Assembly (NCBI RefSeq): GCF_014851395.1
Contig: NW_024044681.1
Coordinates: forward strand, 6,148,879-6,212,878
DNA length: 64,000 nucleotides
Direction: 5' to 3'
Source: Micropterus salmoides
Lineage: Eukaryota; Chordata; Actinopteri; Centrarchiformes; Centrarchidae
The notes under the pieces were generated by a model, which saw only the letters and a list, made by a program, of their open reading frames with translations, searched no databases and had not been told where the DNA came from. Positions within the stretch are counted from its first letter, which is position 1, and each line of letters starts with the position of its first letter. Shown here piece by piece: positions 35,268 to 45,910 of the stretch. Both the position numbers and the translations under genes were made by a program.

Positions 35268-35420
35268 ATGTTAGCAGTGTGTCAGTTGGTCCAGACTGAA
35301 ATATCTATTGGATGGACTGTGATGAAATATGGTGACATTCATGTGTCCCTCAGGATGAACTGTAATAATGTTGCAGATCCTCTTACCTATCATCTGGTGA
35401 ACAATGGCCTTCCATTCAAC
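35268..35420 (+). repeat. Fragment of a teleost interspersed repeat
   Basis: GGTCCAGACTGAAATATCTA, TTGGATGGACTGTGATGAAA, GACATTCATGTGTCCCTCAG and GATGAACTGTAATAATGTTG follow the order of a common non-coding fish repeat. Class not determined. Confidence 0.45.
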
Positions 35421-35439
35421 TTTAACAACTAACAACTGC

Positions 35440-37095
35440 GCTGTGGTAACGTTCGCGTTATAACTTAAGTTCCGCAGAAAGCAACATGAAAAACAGCTGC
35501 AGGCTTCCGAAACACTACGCTTGTTACTTTGTGACCTTCAAATGAGGCTTACCGTTCACAGTTTCTCTTGACTGTCCCTCAGTATCACAGCGTTAGTCCG
35601 ACATCGCTGAGCCTGCTAGCCACATTAGCTGCGCAATATACTAATGTCAAAATAGCTAACCAACATAATAAACAGTGAAACACCACAAGAAACAGCAACA
35701 CTTCCAGCATCAAGATTTAAGTTGGGTCAGGAACAGCCCATGGCGATCAGTGAACCGTTACAGAGCTCGTTACACTTGTGGAATTTTTGAAGCACTAACA
35801 TGCACTGAAGTGTGAAGTATAAACATTGTGGTTATGGTGGTGCTTGGCCAATAGCGTGTTATTTAAATTTGCAGTTATCGCAACAGCCCTACTTCTGCCA
35901 GTTTATTGCAAAGCGCAGACAAGACAGATGTTCCGTAAGCATCATGCATCAATGCGTCATCAAGCATCATGTGGAGCACAGAGCTCCTCTTGGAGCAAAT
36001 TGGAGAGTGTAACTTTTCTTTATTACTCTCATAAACAGATTTTGCCCACGTGCAGCAGTGCTCTAGACTGATTGATAGAAACATATTCTTTATTGACATT
36101 TGGTTGGCTCTGAAAAGAGCTGTTGTGTCCAGCTGTTCCGAGAAGAAAACACATGTCCCCCGCGGGGAGGCCCAATGGACAGGTTGCACCAAGTGCACTG
36201 GAGTGGGGGTCCCAGCCAGGACCTGGTAGCGCCATGGATTTTGAGGTGGCGCTCTATTCCATGATGTGTGCCTGGGCATCCGCTGCCAACGTGGAGAGCG
36301 ACAAAATGGTGGTGGTAATCTTTCTAAACTCACTGGTTAGCTTGGGAGAAAGAGCACCGGGCTGGGCGGCAACAGAAGACATGGAGAAGGCCAGCAGCGG
36401 AGATGATGCAGATGTTGCTGACCAAACGAGCTTGTGCTGTTCCTCAAGCCTGGGGGGCTCTGACACAGGAGGCGGGCTATAGATTCAGTGCCATGCTCTC
36501 ATGGTTTGGCTCCAGAGAGGGACAGGCCAGTACGCCAGTGGTCAGCAATAATATCTGGCCCGCCGTCAGATTGCTTTGAAAAAAACATTAATTGAGAGCA
36601 GCTGGTGCTGAAACAGATCTCAGTCATGACGGCAGTTACTCACACAATCACTTCCTCTTAAGGGATTATGCCTCCAAAATAAAAGCGTGAGAACTTTTTG
36701 TGCAGCAATGCTTTATGACAGTTTATTGAGAGCTTTTACTTTGAAGAGTTCTGAACGACATTCAAAAGAGACTCTGGCTTGCTTGACACACCTCTGAAAA
36801 AGCCGTCAGTAAACGTGTGATTGGATTCCCCTGAATTTCCTCAGGGAAATGAAAATAAGCGTCTATAGGTTTATGAATGCGGATCAAATGCTGGGAGGAA
36901 CACAAACTGCAGCATATGCTTTATGTGCAAAAGTGTCAATTTGTTTAACAAGGGAGAAATAAATACCTGCAGTTATTTGGAAATGATCTTACAACCTTTC
37001 AGACGGGAGTCCCGCACAAAACCGACTGCGCTAAACATGTACACAAGTATACAAAGATTTAAAATAATTTGAGCCAAGTAATGGCTTGAAAAAAA
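35440..37095. other. Unresolved intergenic DNA with a GC-rich block
   Basis: 35440-36070 and 36500-37095 show no recognisable content. 36120-36490 is GC-rich, with frames open on both strands (36123-36482 + and 36254-36466 -), but neither has a family motif. Given the DIRS recombinase fragment that follows, this block could be internal DIRS sequence; I could not show it. Confidence 0.25.
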
Positions 37096-37099
37096 TTTG

Positions 37100-37690
37100 G
37101 CCCCATGCCAGACTTATCTGCCGACTGCTGCTGTACGCCCTGTCCTTCCAGCTCAGCCGTTTGCTGCTTTGTGGTGACCACGCTGGTGCTACTCTGAAAC
37201 CGAACCCCATCCTTGTTCCTAAGAACATTCGGAGATTGTTCAGGATGAGAACATTATAGCTGGATTCTTTCTGCCCTCCACCCCAGAAAGGTCAGAAAGG
37301 TAAAATTGCATCTCCTGTGCCTGGTGCATGCGTTGCCGTGTTACATGGAACGCACTGTCCCCGTCCGGCACACAGATCAGCTGGTTGTACATTATGGTGA
37401 TGTTGCAGTGGTAAAGCTCTGTCCAAGAAATGCCTGGTTAGATGGCTTTGTGAGCGCATCTCCCAAGCCTATACGCAGGTGGGAAAGGACCCGCCCACGG
37501 TGGTCTGTGCACACCCCACGCACGGCATGGTGGTGGCAATGGCCTTGTTTAATGGGGTAAGTGTCAAGAATATCTGTATGGCGACATCATTGTCTACACC
37601 CCGCACGTTTTTATGGTGTCTGGTGTGTGTCAGATCCCTGTTAGAGTTAGGCCGCGGTGCCACTCAGATTAAAGTGCTGCTTATCTAGGT
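37100..37690 (+). mobile_element. DIRS-like tyrosine recombinase fragment, + strand
   Basis: Translation over several frames gives TLKPNP-like residues near 37190, a VHALPCYMERTVPVRHTDQL block at 37325-37385, VHYGD, then QVGKDPPTVVCAHPTHGMVV and GVSVKNICMATSLSTPRTF. This is the order of the DIRS recombinase C-terminal half. The catalytic box reads HPTHG at 37512-37526, so the expected arginine is histidine. Frameshifts add to its decay. It is in the opposite orientation to, and diverged from, the element at 25629-26960. Confidence 0.65.
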
Positions 37691-38025
37691 GGGCTGGGTT
37701 ATGAGTAGTGGAGGCCTGTGGCAGTTAATCTGAGGCCAGTTGCATCAGTCGGGCTGGATTGTTGCCTTATTGCGTTTGGGAGTAGAGTCTTAAGGCTCAA
37801 CCCACTGTACCCATACTGTCCAGTAGAGGGGGGGGCCTGTGTGAGATAGAACGCTGTTACGATATACTAATCCTAGTTCTAATAGCACAGGGGGAGCCCT
37901 CTACTGATGGGCCCTGATTCATACTCCACCCTGCACTACCATAAGAATAGTGATGACAGCTGTTCAGCCGCTGCCTCTCACCCAGAGAGTAATGCCAGCT
38001 TAGTCTCGCCGTCATTGGACAGGAC
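37690..38025. other. Possible DIRS 3' non-coding tail
   Basis: Non-coding. GTTCTAATAGCACAGGGGGA followed by GCCCTCTACTGATG near 37880-37910 resembles the word order of DIRS termini at 25360-25390, but no paired repeat was found. Confidence 0.25.
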
Positions 38026-38027
38026 CT

Positions 38028-38789
38028 CACAGAGGCTACGTTCATTCTTAACGCTCAATTCCGATTTTTTTCCCAGATCCGATTTTGTTTGTTTGACAGT
38101 TCACATTATTGTTTAAATGTGGTTCATATCAGACTCCAGTGTGAACTGTCCATGGCCTGAAAGTAACAAGCATTCGCAGAAGAATAAAACAACGTCACAC
38201 AGTACGCTGTTGTACAGAAGTAAACAAGCTACAGAGGTTAATGTTCCAGTTAGCCCCGGTTAGACCCTCCCAAATTTCATGAGAAACTCCTGTATTTCAT
38301 TGCCCTCTTGCGGTTTACTCCCGGGGTTACATCTCTCCAAAATTATGACAAATGTTCACAACTTTCTGTCCTTTCCACAACATTCATTACCGTTTCTGGC
38401 ACATCCGCCTCACAACTCCCTCTCTCTCTATCTTTCTCTCTCTATATTGCATTTAGTAGCAGCAACACAGCTTGTGACCCGGTGGATTTCTGGTGTAAGA
38501 AAGGGAATTTATGAGCAGATGATAGCAAGATAAAGGCCACAAGTTTAATAATGGCTTTTATGGAGCTTTTTCATTCATCGTCGCTCTGTGTGGTGGGGGA
38601 ACAGCTGCTCTAGAGGGACGTTGATTTGTATCAGATTTTGGGCCACAAATGAAAGTGGCCCAAATCCAAAGTGGAAAAGACCAGATTCGTTGTGACCTGG
38701 GCTGTTCACACTGTCAAAACAAAATCTGAGACACATATGAGCAAAAAAATCCGATTTGGGCCACTTTGACCTGCAGTCTGAACCTGCCT
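38028..38789. mobile_element. MITE related to the 12048-12556 copy
   Basis: Left end GAGGCTACGTTCATTCTTAA and right end GCAGTCTGAACCTGCC (reverse complement GGCAGGTTCAGACTGC) give imperfect inverted termini like those at 12048-12556. Internal words ATCCGATTT and its complement recur. The right end abuts exactly the point where the receptor 1/2 duplication begins (38790, matching 44403). Confidence 0.5.
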
Positions 38790-39239
38790 TGAAGTGCTTG
38801 AGTTTATGGCTTAAGACCTTGAGCATTTTGATCCAAACAACTGTGAACACCACATTGACGACTATGTAAGGGAATTAGATCACAATCCAAAGAGCGCCAC
38901 TGCTGTACTGACAGTAAGATAGATACTAGCTTAGCATAGTTTACTTTTCTTGCAGTTACATAGGCAGACTTGAATTTGTTAGCAACAACAGCCTGAGCTC
39001 AGTTAGACACCCTGATATTAACTCATTACCTAAATTCTGATTAGACTGAGACACCACTGTCCAACTTTGCAAATACACTTGGCCCAGATAATTTCTCAGT
39101 AAGACTACTAGAGCAAAACAGTAGCTTAGGATACACCCCAGTATGAAACACAACTTCTATTATTTATTATTAAATAATACTAACAATAATCATCATTATA
39201 TTATTTTATATTTATATTGATGCCATTTATTCCCAACAT

Positions 39240-39545
39240 CAGTGAGTGTGCAAAACTCCCTATTTGCTGGGTTGTGTAATATGGAACCAGCCACTGACTT
39301 ACAACAAGAAATCATTCATCTATAAAGCAACGACAAGCTCAAAGTTCGGTACAACAATCTCTCTCTGCTTGAGTTCTATAAACTATATGTATATCCTGAG
39401 GATTTTACCATTCTGAGGAGACATGTACTGAAGTTTGCATCTCTGTTTGGGATTAACTTCTGCTGTGAGCAGTTCTTTTCAAAACGGACTCTTGCAAAGA
39501 CTCAGTTCTGTTTAACCAGCTCAGAGTAGCATCATCTTGCCGCAG
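39240..39545 (+). pseudogene. hAT-family transposase C-terminal fragment, copy 1
   Basis: The translation NMEPATDLQQEIIHL, a stop, NNLSLLEFYKLY, RRHVLKFASLFGINFCCEQF and FSKRTLAKTQFCLTSS matches the C-terminal dimerisation region of hAT transposases and their domesticated relatives (ZBED/GTF2IRD2-like). Stops and missing N-terminal parts make it dead. Copies: 44870-45175 and 58570-58880. Confidence 0.7.
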
Positions 39546-39984
39546 AGAAACAGTCCTAGCCGCATGAGAGCGTCCTGTGATAAATACTGTCATTTAGTGT
39601 GGCCCTCAAAGGATGATAGTCACAGAACTACCCCGGGTGCCTGCCCCCCAGGCAGGATGACACAGGGCCATCAAGCCCAGGGCTTGTGGCAAAAGCTCCC
39701 CGAGAACCGACAACACCCTGCCCAGCCCTGGTAGAGTACCTCCCGGCCATTGGGGCTGGCATTAGACCGCCACATAAGGGAACAGGCCAGGACTAGCGGG
39801 ATTCCCACCCAGGGAGAGAGCGGACCCTCCGGCCAATGGGGCACAGACCCATGGCCCCAACCACACCCAGGAGGCAAGGCCACCTAGCCCAGGCCAGAAG
39901 CCTGCCACTGCCACTGTCTCAGACCTAAAAGTTGGAAATTGTAGCTTGTTTACAGTTGCCTCGGCCAGCAACTAATCTTTTATG

Positions 39985-40154
39985 TTGCATGACACATTGT
40001 CTGACGCAATGATAATTGACTCCCCAAAGATAAAATCAAGTCTGTAAAACACTGCAACAGAGGAGATGTTCAATAGAGCTGGTGGATACTACCAGCAATG
40101 AGCAGGAAGACACAAGACAGAGAAGCCAAGAGACTGAAACAAGAAACAATCAAA
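39985..40154 (+). promoter_or_regulatory. Conserved promoter block and 5' non-coding exon of receptor 1
   Basis: A block also found before receptors 2 (45635-45807) and 3 (56653-56824). It has TAATTG at 40013-40018 (homeodomain/Lhx-type core, a site class known in odorant receptor promoters), a TATA-like GATAAAAT at 40029-40036, then the conserved CACTGCAACAGAGGAG, probably near the transcription start. A conserved donor GTAGGT begins at 40155 and pairs with the acceptor TTCTTTCAG ending at 40519, four bases before the ATG. Inferred from conservation of three copies. Confidence 0.5.
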
Positions 40155-40523
40155 GTAGGTATTACTGATCAACTGTTTCCTCACAACCGATGTACTTTTA
40201 TTTTTTCATGAGTTATCAATTATCAATAACAGAATCATTTTTGTCATTTCAAGTTCTAAAAAAGTCAAAATATGTAGACTTATAGAACATCACTTATTTA
40301 GCTCATTGTTTCTGCTTGAACTGTCTGAACTTAGACATTAAAATCTATCATACGGCTGTTTAGCATACTATCATCTAACACATACACAGTGCACATTAAG
40401 GGAAAACTGCAGGTTTCTGCTGTGGTTAGTTGGACATTAGTACTGTGATTTAACATGATCTCTGATACCTAGATTGCCACGGTATTACTTGTGACATTTA
40501 CAGCATTTTGTTCTTTCAGGTTG

Positions 40524-41465
40524 ATGGAAAACTACACTTACAACAGCTTCACACTCCACCTGGAGGGGTTAAATGTCTCAAAGGAGTCCATTTACCCTGT
40601 GTATATTTTAATCTTTTTATCCTACTTGTTTATAATTGTTGCAAATGTGGGCATTGTAGTTGTGGTTGTCATGGAAAAAAGCCTTCACCAGCCCATGTAT
40701 CTCCTTTATGGGAACCTGTCAGTCAACGATCTACTTGGAAACACTATCGTTGTGCCCCGTTTGCTTGTAGACTTGTTGAGGCCTCCCTCTGAACGCGTCA
40801 TCAGTTATTATGAATGTGTGGTCCAAGCTTTCATAACACACATGTCTAGTACCGCTGTTCACACTGCGCTCATGATTATGGCCTTTGACAGATATGTGGC
40901 CATCTGCTATCCCCTGCGCTATGCTGCCATAATGACCAACAAGATGTTGATCAAGCTGACAGTTTCTGCCTGGGGAGTGGCCTTTGTTCTGGTCGGGATT
41001 CTTCTCGGTCTGACCATACGTCTGAACCGATGCAGGACTCTGATCAAAAGCTCTTACTGTGACAATGCTGCACTGTTTAAACTCTCCTGTGAAGATGTTT
41101 CTATTAATAACATCTATGGCCTCACTTTCACTGTGGTCCTGTTCACAGGTTCAATAGGCAGCATTGTTCTCACCTACACCAAGATTACAGTAGTCTGTCT
41201 GACCAGTAAGAACAAGTCTTTGAACAGTAAAGCCTTGAAGACCTGCAGCACTCACCTGGTTGTGTATCTGATCATGCTGATCAGTGGATTTGTTGTCATT
41301 ATTTTGCATCGTTTCCCCCAGTACTCGGACTACAGAAAACTCTCTGCCATTCTGTTTTTTACTGTCCCAGGCATCCTCAACCCCATTATTTATGGCATGC
41401 AGTCCAAAGAGATACGAACATTTTTGTCTAAGTTGTTTGAGTCTAAGACAATTTTGCCGTCATAA
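40524..41465 (+). CDS. Odorant receptor 1 (single coding exon)
   Basis: Intact teleost odorant receptor of 313 residues. The start is the ATG of MENYTYNSF, four bases after a 3' splice site; no other in-frame ATG precedes it after that site. N-glycosylation site NYT at residue 3. TM1 about 26-50, TM2 58-80, TM3 95-120 with Cys98 (conserved disulphide cysteine) and MAFDRYVAIC at 119-128, ECL2 cysteines 170, 179 and 189, TM5 196-226, TM6 with KALKTCSTHL at 236-245, TM7 with LNPIIYG at 285-291. The type is annotated in fish as odorant receptor or 'putative gustatory receptor PTE03-like'. Most different of the three; its 3' flank does not match those of receptors 2 and 3. Expected in olfactory sensory neuron cilia; ligand unknown. 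Confidence 0.92.
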   Translation: MENYTYNSFTLHLEGLNVSKESIYPVYILIFLSYLFIIVANVGIVVVVVMEKSLHQPMYLLYGNLSVNDLLGNTIVVPRLLVDLLRPPSERVISYYECVVQAFITHMSSTAVHTALMIMAFDRYVAICYPLRYAAIMTNKMLIKLTVSAWGVAFVLVGILLGLTIRLNRCRTLIKSSYCDNAALFKLSCEDVSINNIYGLTFTVVLFTGSIGSIVLTYTKITVVCLTSKNKSLNSKALKTCSTHLVVYLIMLISGFVVIILHRFPQYSDYRKLSAILFFTVPGILNPIIYGMQSKEIRTFLSKLFESKTILPS

Positions 41466-42115
41466 TAAAACAATTTGCAAGCTGTTTCTGTACATTTATG
41501 AAGACAAATAACATTAAATGTGAACCAAGAGGAGCCTACTGTATTCCTTGGTCTTGTGTTCTAATGCAAGTTAGCTCATATGATTTTTTCTCTAAAGGAG
41601 ATATACATATTGGTTTTGTTTAGCCATCTCACAGTTGTGCTTTACTACAGAAACTCATGTGAGTCCATCTTCTCCAATCAACTGTGTAATGTGAGGAGGG
41701 AATGAGACACTTTGCTTGAAATTTCATGTAAAACGTGTTGATGTCTCACTTTAAGTCATATAGTTTCCTACCTGGAAACCCACATGGTAGTTTCTGTAAC
41801 CCCCCCCCCCCCCCCCTACACACACACACACACAAAAAACAGTGCTCTGAAAGTGCATATGCACCAAATGCTAATTTCAACTTCAAGTTATGGATATGTC
41901 TGGATAAGTTGTTCAATTAATGGTCAGGTGTTGTGATGTCGTTGTCCAGTACAGGTGCATCTAAAAAGATTGAATATTGTGGAAAAGTTTTTTTACTGTA
42001 ATTTCATTAAAATTGGTGTCATTTTTTATGTATTATAGATTCAGTAAACATCATGCAATATGTAGAGCCGAACTGATATTGATTTCGAGATTATGAGAGA
42101 AATTCAAAAGGTGCT
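41466..42115. other. 3' flank of receptor 1 with poly-C and (AC)n
   Basis: AATAAAA at 41464-41470 overlaps the stop codon. A run of about 19 C followed by TACACACAC repeats occupies about 41798-41834. Otherwise nothing recognisable. Confidence 0.5.
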
Positions 42116-42118
42116 GCA

Positions 42119-42800
42119 ACTGTCAGGGTGTGGTGTGATGAGCAGGTTGGTGGACCCAAACGCAGGACACTGAGCAGAGTAGGTACAGTACAAAAAGGTT
42201 TATTTAACATAAGACGAGCACACTTACAGGCGGAGTGGCAGATAAACAGAGTCCAAAAAAGACAAGGTAATCCAAACTGAAATCCAAAGAAACACAATGC
42301 AGAACAGTGGAATGACCGAACAAGGACTAAACAGAAACGGTAGGCAGGCAGGCAGACAGACACACAGACAGACGAGCAGGGCAGGAACAACACAGGTGAG
42401 GGACATGAGGCTAATGAGGCAGGCAGAGAGACAGCAGGGAAAACAGAGAGAGGCAGGCAGACAGAGATGGCAAAGGGGAGAACAGAGATACTGACATGCA
42501 GAGGGATTACTGGGGTAACAGACACAACATAAGTTACTGAACACTAAACAAAGGCCATAACACAAGATGTAACAGATCAGAATAACAAGAATAACAAACT
42601 AATCCAGACACCATCAGACATATCACCACTAAACTAACACCAACAAGGAACACAGACTGAAGCTAAGCAAAACTGGGAACTGGGAACTAAGACTCCAAGA
42701 AGAGAGACAGAGTGAAACCCAAAACACAACAGACTACATAACAAATACTGGACACAGGGCAAAGACAGGACTGAAACCCAGACACAGAGAAACCAAAACT
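42119..42800 (-). mobile_element. LTR-like repeat (probable solo LTR)
   Basis: Read on the minus strand, the end nearest 42119 has AAATAAACC (polyadenylation signal), GTGTCCTGCGTTTGGGTCCA and CACACCACACCCTGACAG, the U5-like end pattern of fish Gypsy-like LTRs. The body is rich in CTGCCTGCC/GTCTGTC words. No gag or pol is attached. The start near 42800 is uncertain. Confidence 0.4.
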
Positions 42801-42839
42801 TTACTGGTTTGATTAAGCTACTGGACACAAACACTCTGG

Positions 42840-43495
42840 ATTTGAGACATCCAGAGATTAGTGAAGCAGGGATTCAACAGACTTCTGGACATCAGGTGTA
42901 AAGAGAGGAGACTGAGTACAGGGAGCTGGTCGATTGTTTGTGTCGTGGTGAGGGAATAACCACTTCATCTTAAATGTGGCCAAGATGAAGGAGATAGTTG
43001 TGGACTTTAGGAGTAATTTGAACACCATTCACATCTGGAGAGAAGAGATGTCTGGATGTTCACCTTGACGAAAGAGTGGACTGAAAGTGTAACACTAAGG
43101 CTGTCTGCAGGAAGGGACAGAGCAGACTCTACTTTTACTACTATTTATGAGTCTGTGGTGGCCAGTGCTATCCTGTTTGCTGTTGCATGCTGGGGAAGAA
43201 GGTTGATGTTGGTAACGGACGCTAAAAGACTCAACAAACTGAGCCAGTGAGGTTGTGGGGGTGGAGCTGGATTCTGTTTCGGTGGTGTCAGAGAGGAGGA
43301 TGCTGGCCAAGCTACATGTCATGTTGGACAATGTCTCCAACCCACTCCACATCGTGATGCTTAAACACAGGACTCCCCACAAAATGCATCACAAAGTCCC
43401 ACAAGAAGTCATTCCTGCCTGTGGCCATCAAACTACAACTCCCTCTAAGTGTCTGACACACTTAGTTATTTAGCTGGAAATTATTATCCATTTTG
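42840..43495 (+). mobile_element. Rex1/CR1-like LINE, 3' fragment
   Basis: Same family as 9139-10130: MKEIVVDFRSN near 42985, then ESVVASAILFAVACWG, RLNKLSQ, VVSERRMLAKLHVMLDNV and CHQTTTPSKCLTH-like residues. Frames are broken. It ends near 43495, where the repeat at 43499 begins. Confidence 0.65.
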
Positions 43496-43498
43496 TGC

Positions 43499-43760
43499 CA
43501 TCCATCGTCAACCGCTTATCCTGCGTACAGGGTCACAGGGGGGCTGGCGGGGTACACCCTGGACAGTTTGCCAGTCCATCCCAGGGCCACACATAGACGA
43601 ACAACCACTCACACCTAAGGACAATTTAGGGTCACCAATTAACCTAGTCCGCATGTCTTTGGACAGTGGGAGGAAGCCGGAGCACCCAGAGAGAACCCAC
43701 GCAGACAACATGCAAACTCGACACAGAAAGGTTGGGCTTGAACCCACAACCACCAAATGG
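43499..43760 (+). mobile_element. Teleost interspersed repeat, copy 2
   Basis: Same body as 30511-30874 with internal deletions: CCATCCATCGTCAACCGCTT, CTGGACAGTTTGCCAGTCCA, ATGTCTTTGGACAGTGGGAG and AGAGAACCCACGCAGACAAC. Confidence 0.6.
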
Positions 43761-44008
43761 TGGAACCAAGCTGAAACTGAAAAATGTCAATCCTTATCCT
43801 TCAGTGGAAAGTTGGTTATCTTTAAGTAGGATTTGTTGCATTTTCTGCGACTGCAGACACTATGGGATTTGGAAACTGCTTTATCACAGCATCTGTGGAA
43901 GGGAAAAGGAAATATTTTGTCTATGTCAAAGCAATATTACCTCTAATTACCAACCATTGTCAAAATGTTTATTTAGTTTAAAGTTGCTGAAACAACTTCC
44001 GTGGCCTC
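43760..44008. other. Short unassigned stretch
   Basis: No recognisable gene or repeat. Confidence 0.3.
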
Positions 44009-44009
44009 T

Positions 44010-44402
44010 AAGCCATCTGACTGGAGGCCCCAGGAGGCCTTCCATGAGGACGGCAGAGAAGAAGTAACCTCTCCGGAGGTCGGGCTAAGGGGCGACTGGG
44101 ATGAGGGCGAGACCTCTCCAGAGGCCGGGGATTAGGGCTGAAGGCTGGCAGCGAGACAGCAGTAGGGGAAATCAGTGACAGAGCTGCTGGGCTGAGGGCC
44201 GGTGCCGAAGCAGGAGCAGGGGGAACCAGAGACGGGGTTGGAGGGTTGGGGACCGTGGACAGGGAACAAGGAGATGGCGTGGTCTGGGCCGCGGGCTGGG
44301 CGATGGCCTTGGTGCTAGGAGCAGGGGTCGGCCGGACCACCAACGGGGCTGAAGCCGGTCGATCCACCAACAGGACATGAGGAGCAGTTGAAGTGCTCCT
44401 CC
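44010..44402 (-). mobile_element. Internal fragment of the pol-less LTR family
   Basis: The minus-strand frame 44370-44008 is rich in Pro/Ala/Ser. Its DNA (GGTGGTCCGGCCGACCCC, GCACCAAGGCCATCGCCCAG, TGCTGTCTCGCTGCCAGCC) lines up with 53530-53690 inside the LTR element at 52571-54744. So the proline-rich internal segment exists in at least two copies in this window. Confidence 0.55.
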
Positions 44403-45807
44403 TTGAAGTGCTTGAGTTTATGGCTTAAGACCTTGAGCATTTTGATCCAAACAACTGTGAACACCACATTGACGACTATGTAAGGGAATTAGATCACAAT
44501 CCAAAGAGCGCCACTGCTGTACTGACAGTAAGATAGATACTAGCTTAGCATAGTTTACTTTTCTTGCAGTTACATAGGCAGACTTGAATTTGTTAGCAAC
44601 AACAGCCTGAGATCAGTTAGACACCCTGATATTAACTCATTACCTAAATTCTGATTAGACTGAGACACCACTGTCCAACTTTGCAAATACACTTGGCCCA
44701 GATAATTTCTCAGTAAGACTACTAGAGCAAAACAGTAGCTTAGGATACACCCCAGTATGACACACAACTTCTATTATTTATTATTAAATAATACTAACAA
44801 TAATCATCATTATATTATTTTATATTTATATTGATGCCATTTATCCCAAACATTAGTGAGTGTGCAAAACTCCCTATTTGCTGGGTTGTGTAATATGGAA
44901 CCAGCTGATGTGCCACTGACTTACAACAAGAAATCATTCATCTATAAAGCAACGACAAGCTCAAAGTTCGGTACAACAATCTCTCTCTGCTTGAGTTCTA
45001 TAAACTGTATGTACATCCTGAGGATTTTACCATTCTGAGGAGACATGTACTGAAGTTTGCATCTCTGTTTGGGATTAACTTCTGCTGTGAGCAGTTCTTT
45101 TCAAAACGGACTCTTGCAAAGACTCAGTTCTGTTTAACCAGCTCAGAGTAGCATCATCTTACCGCAGAGAAGCAGTCCTAGCCGCATGAGAGCGTCCTGT
45201 GATAAATACTGTATAGTCATTTAGTGTGGCCCTCAAAGGATGATAGTCACAGAACTACCCCGGGCGCCTGCCCCCCAGGCAGGATGACACAGGGCCATCA
45301 AGCCCAGGGCTTGTGGCAAAAGCCCCCCGAGCACCGACAACACCCCAGAGCCAGTGACCACCAAATCCTGGCCAGCCCTGGTAGAGTACCTCCCGGCCAT
45401 TGGGGCTGGCATTAGACCGCCACATAAGGGAACAGGCCAGGATTAGCGGGATTCCCACCCAGGGAGAGAGCGGACCCTCCGGCCAATGGGGCACAGACCC
45501 ATGGCCCCAACCACACCCAGGAGGCAAGGCCACCTAGCCCAGGCCAGAATCCTGCCACTGCCACTGTCTCAGACCAAAAAAATTGGAAATTGTAGCTTGT
45601 TTACAGTTGCCACGGCCAGCAACTAATCTCTTATGTTGCATGACACATTGTCTGACGCAATGATAATTGACTCCCCAAAGATAAAATCAAGTCTGTAAAA
45701 CACTGCAACAGAGGAGATGTTCATTAGAGCTGGTGGATACTACCAGCAATGAGCAGGAAGACACAAGGCAGACAAGTCAAGAGACTGAAACGCAAAGAAG
45801 ACTCAAA
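44403..45807 (+). repeat. Segmental duplication, copy 2 (upstream of receptor 2)
   Basis: Second copy of 38790-40154, containing the hAT fragment (44870-45175), the GC-rich block (45240-45560), and the receptor 2 promoter and 5' exon (TAATTG 45664-45669, donor GTAGGT at 45808, acceptor CATTTCAG ending at 45906). Confidence 0.85.
44870..45175 (+). pseudogene. hAT-family transposase fragment, copy 2
   Basis: Near-identical to 39240-39545 with a seven-base-scale insertion in CCAGCTGATGTGCCACTGAC. Same stops and the same KFASLFGINFCCEQFFSKRT core, showing that it had decayed before the duplication. Confidence 0.7.
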
Positions 45808-45910
45808 GTAGGTATTAACGCTCTATTGTTTCCTCACAATGATTGTACTTTAGATTCATGAGTTATCAATATCATTTACAGAATACTGTCATTGTTGTCA
45901 TTTCAGGTTG

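Larger units (their letters stand above)
38790..40154 (+). repeat. Segmental duplication, copy 1 (upstream of receptor 1)
   Basis: Closely matches 44403-45807 base for base except for small indels (for example, GAGCCAGTGACCACCAAATC is present only in copy 2, near 45350). The homologous tract continues through the receptor coding exon but not into the 3' flank. It contains an hAT fragment, a GC-rich non-coding block (39600-39910) and the receptor promoter and 5' exon. Confidence 0.85.

Noticed and set aside
40491..40523. Upstream extension of receptor 1 from a GTG codon
   Set aside because: It lies before the 3' splice site at 40519 and is not conserved in receptors 2 and 3; the ATG of MENY is used.
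42091..42565. Cys/Leu/Ser-rich minus-strand frames
   Set aside because: They translate CTGCCTG/GTCTGTC-rich repeat DNA of an LTR-like element.
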